DNA of 59,903 nt, taken from positions 1 through 59,903 of the forward strand of contig NZ_NWVL01000051.1 in NCBI RefSeq assembly GCF_002382885.1, written 5' to 3'. Position 1 is the stretch's first letter. Each line of letters begins with the position of its first letter. Position numbers and translations under genes: made by a program. The notes under the pieces are model-generated. The model saw only the letters and a program-made list of their open reading frames with translations, was not told where the DNA came from and searched no databases. Positions 7,789 to 16,320 of the stretch are shown piece by piece. This DNA comes from Streptomyces sp. WZ.A104 (lineage in GTDB: Bacteria > Actinomycetota > Actinomycetes > Streptomycetales > Streptomycetaceae).

Positions 7789-7921
7789 CCCCGTGTGAGA
7801 ACAGAGCGGAACGACGCGCGGACGGACGGGGCGCTGCTGCCCCGGTCGGTCACGCTCGGCGCGTGGCCCTCGCCCCCCCACTCCGCTCCGCTCACCGAAC
7901 CTTCGATCCAGGAGAAACGCC

Positions 7922-8569
7922 ATGAACACGCTCCTCTTCCGCCGCGCAGCCGTCGCCGTATCCGCAGCAGCCATGCTGCCGCTGACGCTGACCGCCTGCT
8001 CGTCGGACGACTCCTCCAAGGACTCGGCGGCCGGCTCGACCCCCAGCGCGTCCGCGCCGGTGAGCCCCTCGGCCGATGAGTCGATGCCCATGGACGGGCC
8101 GTTCGGCCCGGCCTGTTCGTCGGTGCCGAAGCAGGGCGCGGGCTCGTTCGACGGCATGGCGAAGGACCCGGTCGCCACGGCGGCCTCGAACAACGAGGAG
8201 CTGTCGACGCTGGTGACCGCCGTGCAGCAGGCCGACCTGGTCGACACGCTCAACAACGCCGAGAACATCACGGTGTTCGCCCCGACCAACGACGCGTTCG
8301 CGAAGATCCCGAAGGCCGACCTGGACGCGCTGCTGGCGGACAAGGCCGAGCTCACCAAGGTCCTCACCTACCACGTGGTGGGCGAGAAGCTGACCCCGCA
8401 GCAGCTGGAGAAGGGGTCCTTCGACACGCTGGAGAAGAGCGAGCTGACGACGGCCGGCTCGGGCGTCGAGTACACCGTGAACGACTCCTCGAAGGTCGTC
8501 TGCGGCAACGTCCCGACCGCCAACGCGACGGTCTACATCGTCGACACGGTCCTGATGCCCCCGAAGTAG
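7922..8569 (+). CDS. Fasciclin-domain lipoprotein (MPT70/MPT83-like)
   Basis: A 215-residue exported protein. A signal peptide ends in the lipobox LTAC with Cys26 as the predicted lipidated residue. A Ser/Pro-rich linker precedes one fasciclin domain (about 70-215) with its typical segments NAENITVFAPTNDAFAKIP, YHVVGEKL and VYIVDTVLMPP. Fasciclin domains mediate adhesion or ligand binding at the cell surface. In M. tuberculosis the fasciclin proteins MPT70 and MPT83 are the main SigK-regulated products, which fits the SigK-type promoter seen upstream. The molecular role in Streptomyces is unknown. Confidence 0.88.
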   Translation: MNTLLFRRAAVAVSAAAMLPLTLTACSSDDSSKDSAAGSTPSASAPVSPSADESMPMDGPFGPACSSVPKQGAGSFDGMAKDPVATAASNNEELSTLVTAVQQADLVDTLNNAENITVFAPTNDAFAKIPKADLDALLADKAELTKVLTYHVVGEKLTPQQLEKGSFDTLEKSELTTAGSGVEYTVNDSSKVVCGNVPTANATVYIVDTVLMPPK

Positions 8570-8591
8570 CGCTCACGCAAACCCCACGGAC

Positions 8592-8632
8592 GAGGGGCGG
8601 AAAGTCGCACCGAGGTGCGGCTCCCGCCCCTC
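8592..8632 (+). terminator. Terminator after the fasciclin gene
   Basis: GAGGGGCGG (8592-8600) pairs with CCGCCCCTC (8624-8632), and an inner GCACC/GGTGC arm extends the structure. It begins 23 bases after the stop codon. Confidence 0.65.
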
Positions 8633-8664
8633 GCCGCGCGCGGGCGCTGCCTTAGCCTGACCGG

Positions 8665-9669
8665 ATGACGGATCGTGAATCCCCGAGCCGTGCCGACCGG
8701 GTGTCCGGCGCCGTGGTCGGCTCCGCTGTGGGTGACGCGCTCGGCGCCCCCTTCGAGTTCGGCGCCCCAGGGGTGTTCACCGACCGTTTTCCGGACGGCG
8801 TCGGGACGTTGTGCGGAGGCGGCGGCTGGGACCCGGGCGAGGCGACGGACGACACACAGATGGCTGTGCTGGTCGGGGAGTCACTGCTGGAACAGGACGG
8901 CCTCGACCCACCGGACGTGTTCGACAGGTTCCGGCGCTGGGCGGCGGGCGCTCCGAAGGACATCGGTCTCCAGACCGAGGACGTGCTGACCAACGGCGAA
9001 CCGTGGGACCTGGCCGCGGCCCTGCACTTCCAGCTGAACGGACGGGCAGCGGGCAACGGTTCACTTATGCGGGCGACCACGTCGGGCGTGTACTTCGCCC
9101 GCGCGGGGCGCGCGGCCACGATGGAGGCGGCACGGCGGATCGCGGCGCTCACCCATGGCGACCGGGCGGCCTGGGAGGGCACCGCCGTCTTCCACGAACT
9201 GATCCGGGCGGCACTGCTGGGCGACGATCCCCTCGCCGCCGTCCCCGGGGCACTGGACGAGGTGCACGCCGATCACCGGACGCGCTGGGCGACGGTTCTG
9301 GCGCCCGACTGGCACCCGGGGCTGGCGACCGAGTTCAACGGGGCGGTATGGCCCTGCCTCGGCACGGCACTGTGGGCCCTGCGGACGACGGACACCCTCG
9401 AACGGGCCCTTGCGGCCGCCGTCGACGTGGGCGGGGACACCGACACGGTGGCAGCCGTGACGGGCGGGCTGGCGGGAGCGGTGTACGGCATCGGCGCCGT
9501 CCCGGACCGCTGGCGCACGCCCTTGCACGTGCCGCTGCCTGGGTACGGGGACCGCGTGCTGCGTACGTCGGACCTGATCGCCCTGGCCGACCGGCTGGAC
9601 CGTCAGGGAGAACAGGCAGCCGGTACCGGAGATCCACCCCGATCCGTATCGCCGGAAATGTACACATAA
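8665..9669 (+). CDS. ADP-ribosylglycohydrolase family protein
   Basis: A 334-residue member of the DraG/ARH fold, which removes ADP-ribose from proteins or small molecules using two metal ions. Metal-binding motifs are in place: GDALGAPFE near the N-terminus, TDDTQM at about 62-67, NGSLMR at about 133, HGD at about 165, and VGGDTDTVAAVTGG near residue 255. It is set apart from the SigK genes by a terminator. A TAGCCT hexamer ends just six bases before the ATG, so the mRNA may be nearly leaderless. The substrate is not predictable. Confidence 0.85.
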   Translation: MTDRESPSRADRVSGAVVGSAVGDALGAPFEFGAPGVFTDRFPDGVGTLCGGGGWDPGEATDDTQMAVLVGESLLEQDGLDPPDVFDRFRRWAAGAPKDIGLQTEDVLTNGEPWDLAAALHFQLNGRAAGNGSLMRATTSGVYFARAGRAATMEAARRIAALTHGDRAAWEGTAVFHELIRAALLGDDPLAAVPGALDEVHADHRTRWATVLAPDWHPGLATEFNGAVWPCLGTALWALRTTDTLERALAAAVDVGGDTDTVAAVTGGLAGAVYGIGAVPDRWRTPLHVPLPGYGDRVLRTSDLIALADRLDRQGEQAAGTGDPPRSVSPEMYT

Positions 9670-9757
9670 GCGCCGGATAAGCGCACTATGGGTATGGGTG
9701 CCTGCCGCACCCTCCGTACAGCGGCAGGGCCCGCAGGACGGAAGGAGACGAGAACTC

Positions 9758-10195
9758 ATGAGCAACGTCTCACACGCGAGGAGCGACATATCGGGCCACC
9801 CCGATGCCTCCGAAATGCGCGCGCGGTATGACCGGATGATGGGCGGCCGCGATGTGGCTCTGGTGGACGCGCCGGTGTTCCTGGTCGGCCTGTACTGCGC
9901 TGTCTCCCCGTGGGTGCTCCACTTCACGGCCAGCCAGCCGGCCCTGGTGACGCACAACCTGGTGATGGGTATCGCCATCGCGGTACTGGCCCTCGGCTTC
10001 ACCGTGATGCCCGAGCGCATGTACGGGCTGAGCTGGGCGATGTGCGCCATCGGCGCCTGGGTCATCGTGTCGACCTGGGTGGTCGGGAGCAGCCCGGACG
10101 CCGGGATCATCATCAGCAACATCATCGTCGGCGGACTGACCATCCTGCTGGGCATGGCCTGCGCCGGGGCGGCGGCCAAGAGCCGCAGCACCTGA
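9758..10195 (+). CDS. SPW-repeat membrane protein
   Basis: A 145-residue integral membrane protein with four hydrophobic segments in two pairs. The first pair contains the SPWVL signature and the second a degenerate copy (GLSWAMCAIGAWVIVSTW), the pattern of the SPW repeat family. The N-terminal 45 residues are soluble and charged. The ATG at 9758 follows GGAAGGAG. Function is unknown. No partner is visible beside it. Confidence 0.75.
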   Translation: MSNVSHARSDISGHPDASEMRARYDRMMGGRDVALVDAPVFLVGLYCAVSPWVLHFTASQPALVTHNLVMGIAIAVLALGFTVMPERMYGLSWAMCAIGAWVIVSTWVVGSSPDAGIIISNIIVGGLTILLGMACAGAAAKSRST

Positions 10196-10236
10196 CGCCG
10201 ACCCCCACCAGGCCCCGCCTCTCAGGCGCCTGCGCT

Positions 10237-10400
10237 TCCAGCCCCTACGGCGCTTGAGGAGCGGGGTCTGCTCCGGCCCCTACGGCGCTCGGCGACTCCA
10301 GCCCCTACTGCGTTCCAGGAGCGGGCTCCGGGGCGGCGCACCGGTTTCGGGAAGGGGCGGGCAGGGGAACAAGCCCGACGCGGGCGCCCCACACCCGCGT
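10237..10400. repeat. Streptomyces-type intergenic repeat cluster
   Basis: Three related copies of a 22-30 base unit (10237-10265, 10271-10292, 10296-10325) share the core CAGCCCCTACGGCG followed by GAGGAGCGGG. The next stretch (10326-10375), with GGTTTCGGGAAGGGGCGG, resembles the downstream part of a dispersed repeat common in Streptomyces intergenic regions (recognised from memory). It lies between the convergent SPW and helY genes and may act in transcription termination or be a small non-autonomous element. Confidence 0.6.
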
Positions 10401-10411
10401 CCAAGCCCCCC

Positions 10412-13261
10412 TCACCCCACAGAGCTGTACGCCACAACCCCCCGCAACACCGCATCAACCGCCTTCCTCGCGTTCCGAGCCACAGAACCGGCCGCCCCCG
10501 CAGGCCCGGCCCCCTCCCGAGGAGCCGCCGCGGCGACCTGCCCCAGCACATCGATCACCTGCTTGCACCACCGCACGAAGTCCCCCGCCGGCATCTCCGC
10601 CTCGCGCAGCACCTCGTCCAGCGTGCGGCCGGAGGCCCACATGTAGACCGCCCAGGCGAAGCCGAGATCGGGCTCGCGCTGCCCGACCCCCTCCGTCTGA
10701 TTGATCTTGAAGTCCTCCTCCAGGGCATCCAGCCGCCCCCAGATCCGCACCATCTCGCCCATGGCGACCTTGGCCGGCCCGGACGGCAGCTTCGGCGCGA
10801 CCGCGTCATCGGCCTGCCGCGCCTCGTACACCAGCGCCGAGACGCACGCGGCGAGTTCGGCGGGGTTGAGCCCCTCCCACACACCCTCCCGCAGGCACTC
10901 GCTGGCGAGCAGATCCAGCTCCCCGTACAGCCGGGCCAGCCGCCTTCCGTTCGCGGTGACCTCGTTGCCCCGGAGGTAGTCCAGCTCGGTGAGGAGCGCG
11001 ACGATCCGGTCGAAGGTGCGGGCGATCGTGTTCGTCCGCCCCTCGATCCGCTTCTCCAGCTGCCGGGTGTCCCGCTGCAACCGGTGGTAGCGCTCGGCCC
11101 ACCGCGCGTGGTCCTCACGCTCGTCGCACCCGTGGCACGGGTGGGCGCGCAACTCGGTCCGCAACCGGCTGATCTCCCGGTCGTCGGCCGCGGCCGCCCG
11201 CTGCTTGCGGTGCCGCTCGGGCGCGATGTGCCCGGCCTTCGTCCGCAGCGCGGAGGCCAGATCGCGCCGGGACTGCGGCGAGCGCGGATTGAACGACTTC
11301 GGGACGCGCATCCGGTCCAGCGCCTCCACCGGCACCGGGAAGTCCATCGAGGCCAGCCGCTTGACCTGTCGCTCGGCGGTCAGCACCAGCGGACGCGGCC
11401 CGTCGTGGTGGTCGAACCCGCGGTGCCCGTTGGCCCGCCCGGCGGGCAGTCCGGGATCCAGCACCAGCGCCAGACCCGCGAACTTCCCCGTGGGCACATG
11501 GATGACGTCCCCCGGCTTCAGCTTCTCCAGCGACGAGGCCGCCGCCGCCCGCCGCTGCGCCGCACCCTGCTTGGCCAGCTCCGTCTCGCGGTCCTTGAGG
11601 TCGCGGCGCAGCCGCGCGTACTCCTCGAAGTCCCCGAGGTGGCAGGTCATGCCCTCCTTGTAGCCTTCCAGGCCCTCCTCGTTGCGCTGGACCTGCCGGG
11701 AGATCCCGACGACGGACTTGTCCGCCTGGAACTGGGCGAACGAGGTCTCCAGCAGCTCGCGCGAGCGGTGCCGCCCGAACTGCTGCACGAGGTTGACCGC
11801 CATGTTGTACGAGGGGCGGAAGCTGGAGCGCAGCGGATACGTGCGCGTCCCCGCGAGGCCGGCCAGCGCCGTGGGGTCCATGCCGCGCTGCCACAGGACC
11901 ACCGCGTGGCCCTCGACGTCGATTCCGCGGCGACCGGCCCGACCGGTGAGCTGGGTGTACTCACCGGGGGTGATGTCGGCGTGCTGCTCGCCGTTCCACT
12001 TGACGAGCTTCTCCAGCACCACGGAGCGCGCGGGCATGTTGATGCCGAGCGCCAGGGTCTCGGTGGCGAAGACGGCCTTCACCAGACCCCGGACGAACAG
12101 CTCCTCGACGACCTCCTTGAAGGTCGGCAGCATGCCCGCGTGGTGGGCGGCGATACCCCGCTCCAGGCCTTCGAGCCACTCGTAGTAGCCCAGGACGTTC
12201 AGGTCCTCGCCGGGGATGGAGGCGGTCCGCTCCTCGACGATCTCCCGGACCAGTCGGCGCTTGTCCTCGTCGTTGAGGCGGAGTCCGGCGTACAGGCACT
12301 GCTGGACGGCGGCCTCACAGCCCGCCCGGCTGAAGATGAACGTGATGGCGGGCAGCAGCCCCTCGGAGTCCAGCCGGTCGATGACCTCGGGCCGGCCGGG
12401 CGTCCAGATCCGGCTGCGCTGCCGCCGCTCGCGCTCGCGGTCGGCCTCGCGGACCATCTTGCCCCGGCGGCGCTCACGGGGGTTGTAGCCCTGCTGGTTC
12501 TCCTGGCGGGCGAGACGGACCAGGTCGGGGTTGACCTCGCGGCGTCCGGCGCCGCGGCCGCCGTGGTCGGTCTCCTCCTCGAAGAGGTCGTACATCCGGC
12601 GTCCGGCCATCACGTGCTGCCACAGCGGCACCGGCCGGTGCTCGGAGACGATGACCTCGGTGTCGCCGCGCACGGTGTCCAGCCAGTCGCCGAACTCCTC
12701 GGCATTGGACACGGTGGCCGACAGCGACACCAGAGTCACCGACTCCGGGAGGTGAATGATCACTTCCTCCCAGACCGCGCCCCGGAAGCGGTCGGAGAGG
12801 TAGTGCACCTCGTCCATGACGACATAGCCGAGGCCGGCGAGCGACTGGGAGCCCGCGTACAGCATGTTCCGCAGGACCTCGGTGGTCATCACGACCACGG
12901 GCGCCTCGGAGTTGACGCTGTTGTCGCCGGTCAGCAGACCGACCTTGTCCGCGCCGTACCGCTTGACGAGGTCGGCGTACTTCTGGTTGGAGAGCGCCTT
13001 GATCGGCGTGGTGTAGAAGCACTTGCGGCCCTGCTCCAGGGCCAGGTGGACGGCGAACTCGCCGACGATCGTCTTGCCCGACCCCGTGGGGGCCGCGACC
13101 AGCACCCCCTTGCCCTCCTCCAGGGCCTGGCAGGCCTCGATCTGGAACGGGTCCAGTCCGAATGCGTACATCTCCCGGAAGGGCCCGAGGGCCGTCGCCA
13201 TCTCGGCCGCACGGACCCGAGAAGCCTGGTATCGCTCAGCTGGTGAGAGGTCCTCTGTCAT
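10412..13261 (-). CDS. helY: Ski2/Mtr4-like DEAD/DEAH RNA helicase
   Basis: A 949-residue ATP-dependent helicase. It has Walker A APTGSGKT (57-64), the DEVH box (MDEVHYLSDRF, about 140), SATVSNAEEF (motif III), and helicase C motifs ALGINMPAR and QLTGRAGRRGID. A long C-terminal part matches the Ski2-like arch and ratchet regions of actinobacterial HelY. It probably acts in RNA turnover or structure remodelling. The ATG at 13261 is chosen over an in-frame start at 13294 because a RecA-NDp-like promoter (13272-13294) covers that region; the leader would be only a few bases. Confidence 0.9.
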   Translation of the reverse strand: MTEDLSPAERYQASRVRAAEMATALGPFREMYAFGLDPFQIEACQALEEGKGVLVAAPTGSGKTIVGEFAVHLALEQGRKCFYTTPIKALSNQKYADLVKRYGADKVGLLTGDNSVNSEAPVVVMTTEVLRNMLYAGSQSLAGLGYVVMDEVHYLSDRFRGAVWEEVIIHLPESVTLVSLSATVSNAEEFGDWLDTVRGDTEVIVSEHRPVPLWQHVMAGRRMYDLFEEETDHGGRGAGRREVNPDLVRLARQENQQGYNPRERRRGKMVREADRERERRQRSRIWTPGRPEVIDRLDSEGLLPAITFIFSRAGCEAAVQQCLYAGLRLNDEDKRRLVREIVEERTASIPGEDLNVLGYYEWLEGLERGIAAHHAGMLPTFKEVVEELFVRGLVKAVFATETLALGINMPARSVVLEKLVKWNGEQHADITPGEYTQLTGRAGRRGIDVEGHAVVLWQRGMDPTALAGLAGTRTYPLRSSFRPSYNMAVNLVQQFGRHRSRELLETSFAQFQADKSVVGISRQVQRNEEGLEGYKEGMTCHLGDFEEYARLRRDLKDRETELAKQGAAQRRAAAASSLEKLKPGDVIHVPTGKFAGLALVLDPGLPAGRANGHRGFDHHDGPRPLVLTAERQVKRLASMDFPVPVEALDRMRVPKSFNPRSPQSRRDLASALRTKAGHIAPERHRKQRAAAADDREISRLRTELRAHPCHGCDEREDHARWAERYHRLQRDTRQLEKRIEGRTNTIARTFDRIVALLTELDYLRGNEVTANGRRLARLYGELDLLASECLREGVWEGLNPAELAACVSALVYEARQADDAVAPKLPSGPAKVAMGEMVRIWGRLDALEEDFKINQTEGVGQREPDLGFAWAVYMWASGRTLDEVLREAEMPAGDFVRWCKQVIDVLGQVAAAAPREGAGPAGAAGSVARNARKAVDAVLRGVVAYSSVG

Positions 13262-13271
13262 CTTGGCTACG

Positions 13272-13294
13272 AGCCTACCCGCCACCTCTGACAC
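13272..13294 (-). promoter_or_regulatory. RecA-NDp-like promoter upstream of helY
   Basis: On the minus strand GTGTCAGAGGT, six bases, TAGGCT. Compared with the Streptomyces consensus TTGTCAGTGGC-N6-TAGGGT (from memory) it has three differences in the upstream element, one in the hexamer, and exact spacing. It ends 10 bases before the ATG. Confidence 0.45.
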
Positions 13295-13324
13295 TCAGCG
13301 CGATCTTTAAATGCCCTTGGCCTT

Positions 13325-14215
13325 TCACCCGGCCAGCACCCGCACGGCCCCCCGTACACAGGTGGCGGTGAGCGGCAGCGCGCCCATCGGTTCACCGTCC
13401 GCGTACGCGGTGACACCGGCCGCGGCCAGCTCGATCGAGGAGACGCGGTGCGCGGTGACGGCCGGGTGGCTCAGATGCGTGCCCTTGTAGACCCTGGGGA
13501 AGACCTTGAGGAGGGTGGCGCGGGAGCACTCCCCCACCACGGTCACGTCGAAGAGCCCGTCGTCCATCCGGGCCTCGGCGCAGATCCGCATGCCTCCGCC
13601 GTACGTCGTCCCGTTGCCCACCGCGATGAGCGTGGCCTCGATCTCGCGGGCCTCTCCCCCGTCCAGCCGGATGCGGTACGGGATCGGCTTGAAGGCGGCC
13701 AGTTCGGCGAGGATCGCGAGGTCGTACTTGAACCGCCCGCCCACCAGCCGCATCCGGTTGCCCCGGTCGTTGACCCGCGAGTCGAACCCGGAGGCGAGCA
13801 CCGTCCCGAACCAGCGCTCCCCGACCCGCCCGAGGTCGATGTCACGGTGATCGCTCTCCTTGAGCGCCCGCGCGGCCAGCGCACCGGCGGCGGCCGGGTC
13901 ACGGATCGGCAGGCCCAGCGCCCGGGCGAAGTCGTTGCCCGTGCCGACAGCCACGACGCCGAGCGGCGTGCCCGTCCCCGCGACGGCCTGGAGGGCCAGG
14001 GACATCAGCCCGTCCCCGCCCACGGCTATCAGCGCCCCGGTACCCGCCGCCACGGCCTCACGGGCCCGGCGCAGGGCGTCGTCGGCGTCCTCGCCGAGCA
14101 CCGTACGGACGGAGAATCCGGCGTCCCGCAACGCGGAAGCGGCCGGCTGCGCGGCGTGCGCGCCCCGGCCGCTTCCTGCGGTGGGATTGACGAAGAGGGT
14201 GATCTCGCTGGTCAC
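13325..14215 (-). CDS. Diacylglycerol/lipid kinase (YegS/BmrU family)
   Basis: A 296-residue lipid kinase that phosphorylates diacylglycerol or a related lipid at the membrane. It starts with the NPTAGSGRG motif (10-18), then the nucleotide-binding AVGGDGLMSLALQ (a variant of GGDGT) and VVAVGTGNDFARALGLP, and a C-terminal beta-sandwich with TTYGGGMRICAEARMDDG. The GTG at 14215 follows tatC on the same strand by only 18 bases, so it probably belongs to the tat operon. The exact lipid substrate is not visible. Confidence 0.88.
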   Translation of the reverse strand: MTSEITLFVNPTAGSGRGAHAAQPAASALRDAGFSVRTVLGEDADDALRRAREAVAAGTGALIAVGGDGLMSLALQAVAGTGTPLGVVAVGTGNDFARALGLPIRDPAAAGALAARALKESDHRDIDLGRVGERWFGTVLASGFDSRVNDRGNRMRLVGGRFKYDLAILAELAAFKPIPYRIRLDGGEAREIEATLIAVGNGTTYGGGMRICAEARMDDGLFDVTVVGECSRATLLKVFPRVYKGTHLSHPAVTAHRVSSIELAAAGVTAYADGEPMGALPLTATCVRGAVRVLAG

Positions 14216-14233
14216 CCGCCGGACCCTACAAGG

Positions 14234-15199
14234 TCAGGTGATGTCGTCGTAACCGTTCATCCGGCGCGGTCCTGGCCCGTCCGCCTCACCGGAGGCCTGC
14301 CCCGGAAGCGCCCGGCGCGGGTCGGTCTCCGGCTCGACGCCGCCGACCGGCTCGGGGGTCAGGTCGAGCTGCGAGGCCTCGTCGTCGCTGAGCTCGGCGT
14401 CGGGGTTGTTGCGGTTGCGGCGCTTGTCGTTCAGCAGGGAGAAACCGACGGCGATGAAGTAGAGCACCGCGAGCGGACCGGCCAGCAGCAGCATCGAGAT
14501 GGGCTCGCCGCCGGGGGTCGCGATGGCCGCGAAGGCGGTGAGGCCGACGATCATGCCGCGCCACCAGCGCAGCATACGGGCGCCGGACAGGACGCCCGTC
14601 ATGTTGAGGGCGACGAGCAGCAGAGGCAGTTCGAAGGCGAGCCCGAAGACGATCACCATGCGGGTGATGAGGTCGAGGAAGTCGTCCAGCGGCAGCAGGT
14701 TCGTGACGTTGGCGGGCGTGAAACCCAGCATGATCTCGGCCGTCTCCGGCAGGATCGCGTAGGCCAGGTAGGCGCCGGCGACGAACAGCGGGACGCCCGC
14801 GGCCACGAAGGCCAGGGAGTACCGCTTCTCCTTCTGGTGCAGGCCGGGGGCGACGAAGGCCCAGAGCTGGTAGAGCCAGACAGGCGTGGCGAGCAGGACG
14901 CCCGCCATGAGGGAGACCTTCAGCGCGATGGTGAAGGGCGACAACAGACCGTTGGTGGTCATCTCCGCGCAGGGGCGGCCGTTGACCATCGTCTCGACGC
15001 CGTTCTTGCAGCCGACCGAGTCGAGGATCGGCTTCATCAGGAACTCGAAGATCTCCTTGTGGAAGAAGGCGGCCCCGATGACGGCGATCACGACCGCCAG
15101 CACGGACTTCAGTAGCCGGTTACGCAGCTCACGCAGGTGATCGAGGAGAGGCATCCGCCCCTCGTCGTCCTTCTCCTGCTTGCGGGCAGACTTGAGCAA
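14234..15199 (-). CDS. tatC: Twin-arginine translocase subunit TatC
   Basis: A 321-residue membrane protein that forms the receptor for twin-arginine signal peptides. The N-terminal motif MPLLDHLRELRNRL and six hydrophobic segments identify it, together with LYQLWAFVAPGLHQKEKRY and FGLAFELPLLL. A C-terminal cytoplasmic tail of about 70 charged residues (DDEASQLDL region) is typical of streptomycete TatC. The start codon at 15199 is a TTG, chosen because the N-terminus MLKSARKQEKD matches the family as remembered. It lies 49 bases after tatA and is co-transcribed. Confidence 0.93.
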   Translation of the reverse strand: MLKSARKQEKDDEGRMPLLDHLRELRNRLLKSVLAVVIAVIGAAFFHKEIFEFLMKPILDSVGCKNGVETMVNGRPCAEMTTNGLLSPFTIALKVSLMAGVLLATPVWLYQLWAFVAPGLHQKEKRYSLAFVAAGVPLFVAGAYLAYAILPETAEIMLGFTPANVTNLLPLDDFLDLITRMVIVFGLAFELPLLLVALNMTGVLSGARMLRWWRGMIVGLTAFAAIATPGGEPISMLLLAGPLAVLYFIAVGFSLLNDKRRNRNNPDAELSDDEASQLDLTPEPVGGVEPETDPRRALPGQASGEADGPGPRRMNGYDDIT

Positions 15200-15248
15200 C
15201 CCACTTCCCTCGTCTCGTACGGCGGCTGTCGGCGGAGCGCGTCAGCGG

Positions 15249-15542
15249 TCAGCTCTGGGTGGTGGGCTTGGCCTCGTTGACCGGGCGGGAGCTCGTGACG
15301 TCTCCGGGCGCGGCCTGAATGGTGCGCGCGGTGGTGGACTGCGGCGGGGCCGGGTCCTCGACGGTCTCCGTCGTGGCCGCCGTGGCCGCGTCGTCCTTCT
15401 TCATCGCCTTGGCCTCGCTCTTGAGGATGCGGGCCGACTTGCCGAGCGAACGCGCCATGTCGGGAAGCTTCTTGGCACCGAAGAGCAGCAGGATGACAGC
15501 GATGATCAGAACGATCTCTAGGGGCTTCAGATTGCCGATCAT
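15249..15542 (-). CDS. tatA: Twin-arginine translocase subunit TatA
   Basis: A 97-residue protein with one N-terminal transmembrane helix (LEIVLIIAVILLLFGAKKLP) followed by the TatA hinge and the amphipathic helix (DMARSLGKSARILKSEAKAM), then a polar tail. TatA oligomerises to make the transport pore. The ATG at 15542 giving MIGNLKPLE is preferred to an in-frame upstream codon because it fits the family N-terminus. No tatB is adjacent, which is normal in Streptomyces, where tatB lies elsewhere. Confidence 0.93.
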   Translation of the reverse strand: MIGNLKPLEIVLIIAVILLLFGAKKLPDMARSLGKSARILKSEAKAMKKDDAATAATTETVEDPAPPQSTTARTIQAAPGDVTSSRPVNEAKPTTQS

Positions 15543-15759
15543 GTGCGACTTCCTTCTCACTGAGGCGGCTGGAGGGTGGGCTCGCTACCCGTTCGACCGG
15601 GCATACGTCCGATCATTGCGCTGGCAGCGATCGTAACCCGCGGGAGTAAACGCGAGGCAATGCCCGCGCGTACTGCGGCTTGCGACCCGCCCCTCCCTGC
15701 CTGGGCCGCCCCCAGCAGCGTACCCCTCGGCGCCGACGGACATCAGCCCGCAGTGCCCG

Positions 15760-15957
15760 TCAGCGCAGGCCGTCGCCGGTGGCCGCGAGGCGGGTCGCCG
15801 CCTGTTCGAGGTCCTCCGACGCCCGGTTGATCCGCTCCGTGGTGGCCGTGACCTGACGGCCGAGCCGCTGTGCCTCGACGAAGACCTTGATGCCGAGCAC
15901 GCCCAGCACAAAGACCCCCAGAAATCCGAGGGCGATGGCGAGCATGGGCCAGAACAT
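15760..15957 (-). CDS. Small single-span membrane protein
   Basis: A 65-residue protein with one transmembrane segment (about 4-26) and a C-terminal amphipathic helix (EAQRLGRQVTATTERINRAS) likely to form a coiled coil. AGAGG precedes the ATG. It sits between the zinc-ribbon gene and tatA on the same strand, as in other streptomycetes from memory. No function can be assigned; it may associate with the membrane complex encoded next to it. Confidence 0.6.
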   Translation of the reverse strand: MFWPMLAIALGFLGVFVLGVLGIKVFVEAQRLGRQVTATTERINRASEDLEQAATRLAATGDGLR

Positions 15958-16008
15958 ACGGCGTGCCTCTTTCCTGTGCGGCTTTCCTGTACGGCGCTGC
16001 GGCGGGCG

Positions 16009-16320
16009 CTACGGGGTCGCGTGCAGGCGCAGCGTGCGTACACCACCGCCGGTGAGCAGTTCGATGATGCGCTCCCCGGCGGGTTTGCGGACCGAGGCGC
16101 CGCACTCGGGGCAGGTGAAGGTGTAGAAGGTGGTGCGGCTGGTGGCGCCGATCGCCAGGCGCAGCTCCCCGGCGGCGAGTTCGAAGCGCCCGCGGCAGTC
16201 GGGGCAGCCGGCCCGGAACCGTACGGCGGCGGGAACCGGCACCGGTACGGGCCCGGCGGTCGCCCGCGGTGTCGCCGGGCTGATCCCGGGGGCGGCCGGA
16301 AACAGGGGCGTCCCGTTCAT
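16009..16320 (-). CDS. Small zinc-ribbon protein
   Basis: A 103-residue protein. A Pro/Ala/Val-rich N-terminal third is followed by a two-knuckle zinc ribbon, CPDC at about 39-42 and CPEC at about 72-75. The C-terminal GERIIELLTGGGVRTLRL is a short strand-helix unit. Its ATG overlaps the pafC stop (ATGA at 16320-16317), so it is translated with PafC. This coupling suggests a link with the PafBC regulators, but the role is unknown. Confidence 0.75.
   Translation of the reverse strand: MNGTPLFPAAPGISPATPRATAGPVPVPVPAAVRFRAGCPDCRGRFELAAGELRLAIGATSRTTFYTFTCPECGASVRKPAGERIIELLTGGGVRTLRLHATP

Larger units (their letters stand above)
7624..7921. other. Divergent promoter region between FAD oxidoreductase and fasciclin genes
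   Basis: About 300 bases without a gene. It carries two outward-facing copies of the SigK-type promoter (7685-7713 minus, 7760-7788 plus), with their -35 elements 46 bases apart. No other convincing signal was seen. Confidence 0.75.
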
